A DNA stretch of 31,111 bases from assembly GCA_964449565.1 (NCBI GenBank), contig CAYUZB010000036.1, forward strand, positions 1 to 31,111, in the 5' to 3' direction. This document shows positions 1 through 7,265 of the stretch, piece after piece. Position 1 is the stretch's first letter; each line of letters opens with the position of its first letter. The notes beneath the pieces were generated by a model. It was given only the letters and a program-made list of their open reading frames with translations. It had not been told where the DNA came from and made no database searches. Source of the stretch: Granulosicoccus sp964449565 (GTDB lineage Bacteria; Pseudomonadota; Gammaproteobacteria; Granulosicoccales; Granulosicoccaceae). Position numbers and translations under genes: made by a program.

Positions 1-373
1 ATACATCGATGATATGTCCCATTGCCCGAATTGGTTCACGTTCCGCGACGAAAATTCCTAGCTCGTAGCGAACGCTGCTGTTACCAAGATGCGCAACCCG
101 AAGACCACAATCGAGCACATCAGGATATTTGACCGCAGACAGATAGCGACAACCGTTTTCCGCTGTGAAGCATCGCACATTTCCGGTGTTGGGGTTCAAT
201 CCCTTTTCAAGTTCAAGCCAACTCATGACCACATTTTCATAAACACTGTAATAAAGTGCATTATTCATGTGACCATAAAGATCATTGTCAATCCAGCGTG
301 TCGGCATTTGCATGAACCAGGCAAAATCTGATCTGGCGTGACGTTCTTCTGCAGGCTTGTCAGTAGCACTCAT
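1..373 (-). CDS. Hot-dog fold acyl-CoA thioesterase, 3' part outside window
   Basis: Reading the minus strand from an ATG at 373 gives 124 open codons running off the left edge. Residues around 28-45 carry the 4-hydroxybenzoyl-CoA thioesterase / YbgC-type signature W-I-D-N-D-x-Y-G-H-M-N-N, followed by Y-Y-S-V-Y-E-N. In this family the Asp before the GH(V/M)NN segment is the usual catalytic acid. Members hydrolyse acyl-CoA thioesters in the cytoplasm; the substrate cannot be told from this part. The start lies one base after the stop of the adenosyltransferase gene transcribed in the same direction, so the two are almost certainly one transcript. The C-terminal part lies outside the window. 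I am fairly sure of the fold and not of the substrate. Confidence 0.8.
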   Translation of the reverse strand, partial: MSATDKPAEERHARSDFAWFMQMPTRWIDNDLYGHMNNALYYSVYENVVMSWLELEKGLNPNTGNVRCFTAENGCRYLSAVKYPDVLDCGLRVAHLGNSSVRYELGIFVAEREPIRAMGHIIDV

Positions 374-374
374 G

Positions 375-935
375 TCATAAATCTACCGGTGTACGATCCT
401 TTTGCCACAAAACTTCACTGCCGCCATCCTGACGTGCAATAACCCGCGCCAGAACGAACAACAGATCCGATAATCGGTTCAGGTATTTCATTGAAAATGG
501 CGGCACTTCTTCGGTTCGCTGCAAGCTGACGACATAACGCTCAGCACGTCTGCACACTGTACGCGCCAGGTGACAGTTTGCCGCGGCACTACTGCCACCA
601 GGCAGAATAAAATCCTTGAGCGGTGGCAAGGCATCATTGAAATGATCAAGCGTTGCCTCAAGCCAGTCAATATGTGAGTCCTGAATAGCCTGATGCCCCG
701 GGATGCATAACTCACCACCGAGATCAAACAAATGATGCTGTATCTCGTGCAACACTCGGTGGACCTTATCGGGTAGCGGCTGTGCCAGCACCATACCGAT
801 GATGGAGTTCAATTCATCCGTTGTGCCATAAGCGCTGACGCGCGCACCGTCCTTTTCAGTACGACTGCCATCACCCAGGCCCGTCGTGCCGTCATCGCCG
901 GTACGCGTGTAAATTTTGGACAATCGATTTCCCAT
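375..935 (-). CDS. cobO: PduO-type ATP:cob(I)alamin adenosyltransferase
   Basis: The 186-residue protein matches the PduO/MMAB family over its full length. This enzyme moves the adenosyl group of ATP onto cob(I)alamin to make coenzyme B12. The N-terminal ATP loop is T-R-T-G-D-D-G-T-T-G-L-G-D-G-S-R (about residues 11-26). The conserved trimer/active-site helix is F-I-L-P-G-G-S-S-A-A-A-N followed by the basic R-T-x-x-R-R-A-E-R stretch (about 109-133). The C-terminal Y-L-N-R-L-S-D-L-L-F-V-L-A-R is also typical. It is unrelated to the CobA/BtuR-type transferases; cobO is used here in the loose PduO sense. The ATG at 935 places the ATP loop at the usual distance from the N-terminus. A thioesterase gene follows after one base. 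No other B12 gene is visible, so the role is probably cofactor salvage or repair. Confidence 0.93.
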   Translation of the reverse strand: MGNRLSKIYTRTGDDGTTGLGDGSRTEKDGARVSAYGTTDELNSIIGMVLAQPLPDKVHRVLHEIQHHLFDLGGELCIPGHQAIQDSHIDWLEATLDHFNDALPPLKDFILPGGSSAAANCHLARTVCRRAERYVVSLQRTEEVPPFSMKYLNRLSDLLFVLARVIARQDGGSEVLWQKDRTPVDL

Positions 936-973
936 CCGATTTTGGCTTCCTGAGCAGGTAGTGGACTAGGCAG

Positions 974-979
974 TATAAT
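974..979 (+). promoter_or_regulatory. Candidate -10 element for the HIT-moxR-VWA block
   Basis: A perfect TATAAT lies in the 104-bp divergent region, 60 bases before the HIT start codon. There is no convincing -35 hexamer at 16-18 bases upstream (the positions hold TGAGCA or CTGAGC), and no TGn extension. The call rests on the -10 match and its location only. Confidence 0.35.
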
Positions 980-1039
980 CGCAATGCAGGTCGCTTCGAC
1001 TGCACCTCCCACGCCTCATCGAATAAGGGTAGCCAGGAC

Positions 1040-1411
1040 ATGTCCAACGATTCACCAGAAGAAACGATTTTCAGCCAGATCATTCGCAAGGAAATCCCGT
1101 CCGACATGGTCCACCAGGACGATCTGGTCACCGCTTTTCGTGATATCAGCCCGCAACGGCCCACGCACGTTTTGATTGTGCCGAACAAACTGATTCCGAC
1201 CGTAGACGATGTCACCGAAGAAGATGAAGCAGTGCTTGGCCGAATGCTGACGGTGGCAAAAAAAATCGCCCGCGATGAAGGTATCAGCGAAGATGGTTAC
1301 CGGCTTATCATCAATTGTCGCGACCACGGACGACAGGAAGTACAACACATTCATATGCATCTGCTCGGCGGCGCTGATACGGGTCCGATGATTGTTGCTC
1401 ACGCCACTTGA
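1040..1411 (+). CDS. hinT: HIT-family nucleotide hydrolase (HinT-like)
   Basis: The 123-residue protein has the histidine-triad motif H103-I-H105-M-H107-L-L-G-G. It is preceded by the conserved P-T-H-V-L-I-V-P-N-K strand (about residues 41-50) and N92-C-R-D-H-G. HinT-type enzymes hydrolyse phosphoramidate bonds of adenosine 5'-monophosphoramidates in the cytoplasm; the middle histidine is the nucleophile. Size and motif order are those of bacterial HinT. Gln stands before the triad (E-V-Q-H) where many homologues have an aromatic residue, a minor variation. An AAGGG about nine bases upstream could serve as ribosome binding site. The moxR start follows 4 bases after the stop, so it probably heads that transcript. 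Confidence 0.9.
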   Translation: MSNDSPEETIFSQIIRKEIPSDMVHQDDLVTAFRDISPQRPTHVLIVPNKLIPTVDDVTEEDEAVLGRMLTVAKKIARDEGISEDGYRLIINCRDHGRQEVQHIHMHLLGGADTGPMIVAHAT

Positions 1412-1415
1412 TGCT

Positions 1416-2255
1416 ATGAGCACTTACATCACAACCGATGAGCTGCAGATCGCAATTGACGCAGCGCTGACACTACAAAGACCCTTGCTCATCAAAGGTG
1501 AACCGGGCACCGGCAAGACCGAGCTTGCCATGGAGGTCGCGCGTCGCCTTGACTGCACCTTGCACGCCTGGCATATCAAATCGACAACGCGCGCGCAGCA
1601 AGGTTTGTATGAATACGACGCCGTGTCACGCTTACGTGATTCTCAGCTCGGTGATGACCGCGTCGCCGATATCAGTAACTACATCGTACGCGGCGTGTTG
1701 TGGGAAGCGTTTGACAATGAAGATCAATCGGTTGTCTTGATTGATGAGATTGACAAGGCTGATATCGAATTCCCGAACGATCTGTTGCAGGAACTCGATC
1801 GCATGTCGTTTCAAGTGTACGAAACGCGAGAAACAATCGTGGCAAAACGACGTCCGCTTGTCATCATCACCAGCAACAACGAAAAGGAACTCCCCGACGC
1901 CTTCCTGCGGCGCTGCTTTTTTCACTACATCAGTTTCCCTGACAGAAGCACCATGCAACGTATCGTCGACGCGCATCACCCAAACGTCAAACAGGATCTG
2001 CTATCCGCAGCTCTCGACGTGTTTTTCGATCTTCGCGAAGTACCAGGATTAAAGAAAAAACCTTCAACATCTGAACTACTTGACTGGATCAAGCTCCTGG
2101 TCGCGGATGAACTGAAACCTGAAGACCTCGCCAGCGACGAACTTCGCACCGTACTACCCAAAATGCACGGCGCGCTATTGAAAAACGAGCAAGACGTACA
2201 CTTATTCGAACGTTTGATCTTTTTGCACAAACAAAAAGGCCATCGCAAACAATGA
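1416..2255 (+). CDS. MoxR-family AAA+ ATPase
   Basis: The 279-residue protein is a single AAA+ module. Walker A is G28-E-P-G-T-G-K-T35. Walker B is V-V-L-I-D110-E111-I-D. Sensor 1 is in I-T-S-N154-N, and the arginine-finger region is F-L-R-R (about 163-166), followed by a helical lid. MoxR ATPases act as chaperones that assemble or activate protein complexes, usually with a VWA partner encoded next door, which is exactly the arrangement here. An ATG at 1392 is in frame but lies inside the HIT gene and adds eight residues not expected for the family, so I chose 1416, four bases past the HIT stop. The client protein is unknown. Confidence 0.9.
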   Translation: MSTYITTDELQIAIDAALTLQRPLLIKGEPGTGKTELAMEVARRLDCTLHAWHIKSTTRAQQGLYEYDAVSRLRDSQLGDDRVADISNYIVRGVLWEAFDNEDQSVVLIDEIDKADIEFPNDLLQELDRMSFQVYETRETIVAKRRPLVIITSNNEKELPDAFLRRCFFHYISFPDRSTMQRIVDAHHPNVKQDLLSAALDVFFDLREVPGLKKKPSTSELLDWIKLLVADELKPEDLASDELRTVLPKMHGALLKNEQDVHLFERLIFLHKQKGHRKQ

Positions 2256-2323
2256 GTATCGAGCCGATGGTGACAAAACCGGCGGTTACGTTCTGCCGGT
2301 TCCCATGGCAATTGATTCTCTGA
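2252..2323 (+). CDS. Candidate 23-codon coupling ORF between moxR and the VWA gene
   Basis: A 23-codon reading frame starts with an ATGA overlap on the moxR stop (ATG at 2252, moxR TGA at 2253-2255). It ends with a TGATG overlap on the internal ATG of the VWA gene (TGA 2321-2323, ATG 2323). The peptide begins M-S-I-E-P-M-V-T-K and ends F-P-W-Q-L-I-L; I recognise no family. The double overlap is what one would see in a translational relay that carries ribosomes from moxR to the VWA gene, but a chance frame of this length is also likely. Confidence 0.25.
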   Translation: MSIEPMVTKPAVTFCRFPWQLIL

Positions 2324-3552
2324 TGCTATTCGACTTCCACGATCATCTGCGTCGTGCCGGGATCAAGGTCTCGCTCACCGAATGGCTGAACCTGATTGAC
2401 GGCTTGTCCAAGTCTGTCGGCACACTGGATATCGATGGCTTCTACAGCTTTGCTCGTCTGTGTCTGGTGAAAAATGAATCGCTTTACGATCGTTTCGACC
2501 AGGTATTCAGAGATTACTGGGCTGGTCGCGAGCAACGGTTCGACGAACTCGCCGACTCACTAGCCAAGGGCATCCCCGATGAATGGTTGAAGCTTGCCAA
2601 CAAGGACGCCTTGACCGACGAACAAAAGGCTCAGGTCGAAGCGCTCGGCGGCTGGGACAAATTGATGGAGACGCTTGCCCAGCGCCTCGAAGAACAAACC
2701 GAAGAGCATCACGGTGGTAATCGCTGGATAGGCACCCGGGGCACCTCGCCGTTCGGCCATGGCGGCTTTAACCCGGAGGGTGTATCGATTGGCGGCGGCA
2801 AACGTCGACAAGGAAGAGCCGTCAAGGTTTGGGAACAAAGACGCTACAAGGACCTTGATGGCAGTCGCGAACTTGGCACTCGCAACTTCAAGATGGCACT
2901 GCGTAAACTCAGGCGGCTGGCCCGCGATGGCAGACCGGATTCATTGGATCTGGACACCACCATACGTGAGACGGCTAACAAGGCAGGCCTTCTCGATATC
3001 CACATGCGTGCCGAACGCCAGAACGCGATCAAGATTTTGCTTCTTATCGACATTGGCGGTTCAATGGATTATCACGCGGAACTGTCTTCAACCTTGTTCT
3101 CGGCAGCCCGTGCCGAATTCAAACGCCTGGACACCTTCTGGTTTCATAATTTTTTGTATGAGCGCGTGTGGCGGGACAATGCCAGACGGCATACTCAAAC
3201 CACATCGACTGTCGAGCTGATGAGAACCTACGGCAAGGACTATCGCTTGGTGATTGTCGGTGACGCCACCATGAGCCCCTATGAAATTGCCATGCCCGGC
3301 GGCAGTGTCGAGCACTGGAACGAAGAAGCCGGAACTGTCTGGCTGCAGCGATTGCAGGATGCCTTTCCACACTGCGTGTGGCTCAATCCGGAGGACCCGG
3401 ACTGGTGGGATCGAACCCCGTCGGTGCGTATGACGAGAGAGCTGATGGCGAATCGCATGCATCCGCTGACGGTTGACGGACTGCAGGACGCAATCGACAC
3501 GCTCAAGACGCCAATTGTGCGGCCATCGACACTCTCCCCGGCCCCCTCCTGA
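2323..3552 (+). CDS. CoxE-type VWA domain protein, MoxR partner
   Basis: The 409-residue protein matches the VWA/CoxE-like family. The N-terminal half is helical, beginning with the family-typical L-R-R-A-G-x-x-V-S-L-T-E segment. A charged glycine-rich linker (about 130-165) is followed by a VWA domain with the metal-ion adhesion site D243-I-G-G-S247 and a later G-D-A-T-M-S (about 313-318). DxGGS instead of DxSxS is, as far as I know, normal for this subfamily. Such proteins bind targets through the metal site and work with a MoxR ATPase. An ATG at 2305 would add six residues; I prefer 2323 because family members start close to the L-R-R-A-G segment and because TGATG coupling with the short upstream frame falls there. 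It is cytoplasmic, with no membrane segment. No cox genes are present. Confidence 0.87.
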   Translation: MLFDFHDHLRRAGIKVSLTEWLNLIDGLSKSVGTLDIDGFYSFARLCLVKNESLYDRFDQVFRDYWAGREQRFDELADSLAKGIPDEWLKLANKDALTDEQKAQVEALGGWDKLMETLAQRLEEQTEEHHGGNRWIGTRGTSPFGHGGFNPEGVSIGGGKRRQGRAVKVWEQRRYKDLDGSRELGTRNFKMALRKLRRLARDGRPDSLDLDTTIRETANKAGLLDIHMRAERQNAIKILLLIDIGGSMDYHAELSSTLFSAARAEFKRLDTFWFHNFLYERVWRDNARRHTQTTSTVELMRTYGKDYRLVIVGDATMSPYEIAMPGGSVEHWNEEAGTVWLQRLQDAFPHCVWLNPEDPDWWDRTPSVRMTRELMANRMHPLTVDGLQDAIDTLKTPIVRPSTLSPAPS

Positions 3553-3712
3553 GGCCCTCGACTGACGGATCAATTCTTGCAGCCAGGTCCAAGGCGGTGA
3601 TGACACGCTTCGGACAATTTATACAGACGGCTAATACCGAATACCAGGAAAAGCCGAAGTCGTCGTCACCGCCACTATTCGCCGTATCCCGATCCTTATC
3701 CGAGGGCTTCAC

Positions 3713-5416
3713 GTGGCTGGCACAAACCTGCCCCCGATACACCTAAGACACAAGCGCTTAGCACTCGTTGCCACAGTGCTTGTCTTGCTGATATCAGCAT
3801 GTGACAGCTCGACATCTGGAGAACCACCCATAGCTGGCGCGACAGGAAATCAGGTGGTGACTGATCTTTCCAACGATGCTCTGTTTGCCCCGACACCTCC
3901 GATACTTGAAATTGCGATCCATCCAGGTGAGCTGAACTTTACCTGGAACAATGTCATCACGGCAACGCGAACGAGCTTGTATGCCTATGACACCATCACC
4001 CGAAATGAATGGCTCGTCAGTGATGCGATCAGTGCTGAAGACACGCAGTTCAATGTAGCGACGGTCAGCCACGAATTACCATGGCATTCGCGTCAATACC
4101 GAATCGAACTGTGTGATGTTGATGATTGTGTCAGTTCACTGCGGGTTGGTTTGTCGGGTCGCGCCATTGATTCAATCCAGACGCTGACACCTGCTGTGTC
4201 CTTGAGCGGTGAAGAGTTTGGTCAGTCCGTGGCCATCAATGACAATGGCAGGGTCGCCGCTATTGCTGAACCATTGGCTGGCAGTGTCACAATTTCTACT
4301 CGCAATAACAACGACTGGTCACTGTCCAGTTCAATCGATATCAGTGACGTCATATCCAGCACACGTAAACTGGATATCGCGATGTCGACAGATGGCGATA
4401 CGATCGCCGTCCTCTCGAACGAAACCGACGTCCGCGAAAACAACGACAATGCAAACATCAATTCAATCACAAAGCCTCGATTGCTGATACTCGAACGGCT
4501 AGGCGAATCGTGGTTCATCACCAAGGAACTTGATATTTCGGCACTTACCGGAACCCGGTCTGACACCAACGCGACAAGCGGTGAAAATACGGAAGAATCG
4601 GTAACGCTTGATGAGACAGGTCTTTATCTATCAGCTAACGGCAAGCGCGTGCTCTTGTCGACACCCGAGTCGCTTATCTTGTTTACAGAGCTTGCCGGCA
4701 GTTGGCAGCCAAGCATCCTGGTCAACGCCTTGCCATCACAACGCCTTGCCACGAGTCTGGGTGTTTCAAGTTCTTTGGACAGAATCCATTTTGCGAGTAT
4801 CGATGTAGCTGGAGTCTCGATTCAAGGTTTGCAAATCATAGCGAATGAATCACTTGTAACTCAATTGTATTCGCTGCCGCAGGTCACACCAACATCCGAT
4901 ATCCAGCTGGCGTCTTCAGCCAGCGGTGACAAACTCGTCGTGCTCGCCTGGGAAAATCGGGGCGATTCCCGCTTGATTCCTGTCGCATGGCAATTCCAGT
5001 CACGCATCGAGGGCATCACAGATGATAACGCAGCAGCAATGCCAGTCCTGCAGCTCGATATCGAACGCTCAGGCCGTTTTAAGCAAGCCAGCGACAATGC
5101 CACATTGCAGCTTGCCGCAAATCATGACCTATCGACAATCATATTCGCCTGGCAATCGCTCGCGGGCTCAGACGCGGCGCTTACAAGCGTTATCGCAGAA
5201 AACAATGCAAACGACTCGAGACAAGCGTGGCAGCATGCGCTGGAATTACCCCAGTCTGCACCGGGTTTCGCCAAGAGTGCATTTGTTGGGCACCTAGCGT
5301 TGAGTCATGATGGGAGGGTATTGATGATATCAGTACCTCGTGAGCATGGCCGTGCACTTTCCGAAGCGCTTGATACCATTAACATCAATACGGGTCAGAT
5401 CCTGGTGCTTCAGTAA
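3713..5416 (+). CDS. Uncharacterised lipoprotein, Fn3-like region plus predicted beta-propeller
   Basis: The 567-residue product starts at a GTG preceded by GAGG at a good distance. A basic n-region (H-K-R) and a hydrophobic stretch lead to a lipobox L-I-S-A-C30, so the mature protein is predicted to be lipid-anchored at Cys30. Asp follows the Cys, which in enterobacteria favours inner-membrane retention. Residues about 60-145 look like a fibronectin type III-like domain (L-N-F-T-W, then Y-R-I-E-L-C). The rest is made of repeated beta-strand blocks such as F-G-Q-S-V-A-I-N-D-N-G-R-V and L-S-A-N-G-K-R-V-L, resembling FG-GAP/propeller blades. No catalytic motif is seen. It follows the VWA gene after 160 bases, so co-transcription is possible but unproven. 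I do not recognise a named family. Confidence 0.78.
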   Translation: MAGTNLPPIHLRHKRLALVATVLVLLISACDSSTSGEPPIAGATGNQVVTDLSNDALFAPTPPILEIAIHPGELNFTWNNVITATRTSLYAYDTITRNEWLVSDAISAEDTQFNVATVSHELPWHSRQYRIELCDVDDCVSSLRVGLSGRAIDSIQTLTPAVSLSGEEFGQSVAINDNGRVAAIAEPLAGSVTISTRNNNDWSLSSSIDISDVISSTRKLDIAMSTDGDTIAVLSNETDVRENNDNANINSITKPRLLILERLGESWFITKELDISALTGTRSDTNATSGENTEESVTLDETGLYLSANGKRVLLSTPESLILFTELAGSWQPSILVNALPSQRLATSLGVSSSLDRIHFASIDVAGVSIQGLQIIANESLVTQLYSLPQVTPTSDIQLASSASGDKLVVLAWENRGDSRLIPVAWQFQSRIEGITDDNAAAMPVLQLDIERSGRFKQASDNATLQLAANHDLSTIIFAWQSLAGSDAALTSVIAENNANDSRQAWQHALELPQSAPGFAKSAFVGHLALSHDGRVLMISVPREHGRALSEALDTININTGQILVLQ

Positions 5417-5419
5417 GGC

Positions 5420-7168
5420 TCAGCTTGGGTAGACACTCAACATCTGGTGCAAGTCCATAAGGTACGCCTGATCCGCCCCTTTCGAAGGCACCAGTTCGAC
5501 ACCTCTGAAGGCATACGACAAAACCTCAGTGACCCCCTGGTTCGCGCGCTCGTTAATACCAAGTAAACTCGCAGCACTGGCGACTTGTTTGCTCGCTCCA
5601 ATATTTGAATCGTTGCAAATTTGCATGATCTTGCGAGTTAGCAAATAGGCTTGCGGTACGTTTGAGTGTCGAAGTAAAAATGCGTAGCGATTAGAGCTCA
5701 GTCGAACCACATGATTTTTGCGACGGTAGATACTCATGATGCGCTGGTGTGTTATCGCGGCAAACGTTTCATCGTCTTCGATCGACGCCAAACCGCCCCC
5801 CGTTTTCTTGAAAACATCTATCACCAACAAACTGACACGCTCAGCGAGTATGTCCGCATCATTAAGGTAGGTTTGCATTTGCTGTAGAAATGGCAGTGCT
5901 GTCTCGGGGAGTTCGAACCTTGTTAAGGCATCGCTGGCGACTTGCGCGGGTGTTTGAGTTTGCGACGATTTCGTAGCAGTAGCTACTCCGGCAACAGCTG
6001 CCGCTATAGTTGACACCCCTGTAGTCGACATCCCTGTAGTCGACAAGCCGGCAATAGCTTTGAAACAAAGCACCTTGTGACCTGACTCAGCCACATCGCG
6101 TCGAACGTAAGAAACACGAATTTCACGTCCACCCGGTCGGCGCCAGTGAACATCGTGCGCCTGCCCCGCCACTCCAACACCTTCGGGTTCAAGCAACAAT
6201 GCCGCAGCCTGACCCAACAACTTCGCTGCCGAGTCAAGTTCCAGTTCATGCATGGCGAGCTGACTAAGATAAACAATGCGGTCATCCTTGCTAAGCACAA
6301 TCGTGGGACCAGCAACGGAGTCAACGACATCATCAAGCAACTCGCGATCGTTCTCGAGGGTACGACGTTGTCGAACAAAGCGGCTTATGGCATCAATTCG
6401 GTTAAGCAATAGCTCGCTCGACTCGTTCTTGAACATGCATTCAACCGCACCGGCGCGAAGGCTGCGCTTGATGATGTGATCAGAATAGGTACCGGTCAAG
6501 ACTGCGCATATGATGTCTTGGGTGCCTGTGTCTGCAATGAGATCACGACACAAGACATCGCCAGTAGTTTCGGCGAGATAGTAATCCAGAATCGCAATGT
6601 CGATAACTTTATTACGCGCTGTTTCCATAGCCTCAGCAGCGGTTGCCGCTACAGAGACACGATAACCCTGCATCGAAAAGAGTTCTTTAAGCGAATGCCT
6701 TATCGTTGCGGAATCATCTACAACCAGTATTTCAATATCGCGATTATCAAACTTTGCATCAAATACATCCGTGTCGACATCGCGTTCATCGAGTAGTTTT
6801 GACAATTTGGGTTCGATATCGAGATAGTGCTTCCAGGCAACCACGGCCGTATTGTCTCGACCAGCCACCCAGGCGCGGGTTTCCGCACGCATGTCAGTCG
6901 ACAGTACGACCACTGCCATATCATTGAATTCATCCTGCTCCAACAGGCGGGACAGTAATGCGGCGTTCTCGTCAGGTACGGAAGGCCATCCGAACAATAC
7001 ACCGGCGTAGTCATGACCGAAACTTTGATACTGGTCCTGCAGGGCGTTGATGGCATCGCTATAGCGCTCAACGACGTCCACGACAAAACCCAGCGACTCC
7101 GCGTGCTTGGCCAGCACGTAGCGCATGGTGGCGGACGGTTCCGCCAAAAGGAGTCTTGTAGTTGTCAT
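5420..7168 (-). CDS. Multidomain regulator: pseudo-receiver, receiver, PAS-like, degenerate GGDEF
   Basis: The 582-residue soluble protein has four parts. Residues 1-125 fold like a receiver, but the acidic pair is reduced to A-E10 and the phospho-acceptor position is glycine (V-L-F-G60), so it should not be phosphorylated. Residues 147-265 are an intact receiver with D151-D152, acceptor D195, T225 and K247. Residues about 275-370 look PAS-like (G-P-T-I-V-L-S-K-D-D-R-I-V-Y-L). A Thr/Ala/Gln-rich linker (about 374-410) follows. Residues about 445-575 align by eye with a GGDEF domain, but the signature loop reads S491-S-N-R-Y495, so diguanylate cyclase activity is not expected. No kinase is nearby. 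The stop lies three bases from that of the convergent lipoprotein gene. The start is 97 bases from the divergent P450 gene, with a CRP-type palindrome between. Confidence 0.8.
   Translation of the reverse strand: MTTTRLLLAEPSATMRYVLAKHAESLGFVVDVVERYSDAINALQDQYQSFGHDYAGVLFGWPSVPDENAALLSRLLEQDEFNDMAVVVLSTDMRAETRAWVAGRDNTAVVAWKHYLDIEPKLSKLLDERDVDTDVFDAKFDNRDIEILVVDDSATIRHSLKELFSMQGYRVSVAATAAEAMETARNKVIDIAILDYYLAETTGDVLCRDLIADTGTQDIICAVLTGTYSDHIIKRSLRAGAVECMFKNESSELLLNRIDAISRFVRQRRTLENDRELLDDVVDSVAGPTIVLSKDDRIVYLSQLAMHELELDSAAKLLGQAAALLLEPEGVGVAGQAHDVHWRRPGGREIRVSYVRRDVAESGHKVLCFKAIAGLSTTGMSTTGVSTIAAAVAGVATATKSSQTQTPAQVASDALTRFELPETALPFLQQMQTYLNDADILAERVSLLVIDVFKKTGGGLASIEDDETFAAITHQRIMSIYRRKNHVVRLSSNRYAFLLRHSNVPQAYLLTRKIMQICNDSNIGASKQVASAASLLGINERANQGVTEVLSYAFRGVELVPSKGADQAYLMDLHQMLSVYPS
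6012..6041 (-). repeat. Two 15-bp tandem units in the linker of the regulator gene
   Basis: GACACCCCTGTAGTC and GACATCCCTGTAGTC follow each other directly, with more degraded copies on each side. They encode the S-T-T-G-M / S-T-T-G-V repeats of the low-complexity linker between the PAS-like and degenerate GGDEF parts. The unit is a multiple of three, so copy-number change would alter linker length without breaking the frame. Confidence 0.8.
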
Positions 7169-7229
7169 TAGCGGGTTCCCAATCAGACGACAAGGTTACC
7201 GGCCTTGCCCGCTCGGATGCATCTGGGAT

Positions 7230-7245
7230 TGTGAATATATTCACA
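7230..7245. promoter_or_regulatory. Perfect CRP/Vfr-type operator in the regulator/P450 divergent region
   Basis: TGTGAATATATTCACA is a perfect 16-bp palindrome and fits the CRP consensus TGTGA-N6-TCACA at every specified base. Its centre is about 28 bases upstream of the P450 start codon and about 69 bases upstream of the regulator start codon. A possible P450 -10 (TATCAT, 7255-7260) would put the site over the -35 region. That placement suggests repression of P450, or activation of the minus-strand gene. CRP identity is inferred from the motif; another dimeric regulator could use it. Confidence 0.65.
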
Positions 7246-7265
7246 TTTTCGCACTATCATGAGCC

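Noticed and set aside
3600..3746. 48-codon frame in the 160-bp gap before the lipoprotein gene
   Set aside because: It overlaps the lipoprotein start, has no recognisable family and no good ribosome binding site; the gap appears to hold nothing else beyond the GAGG site of the lipoprotein.
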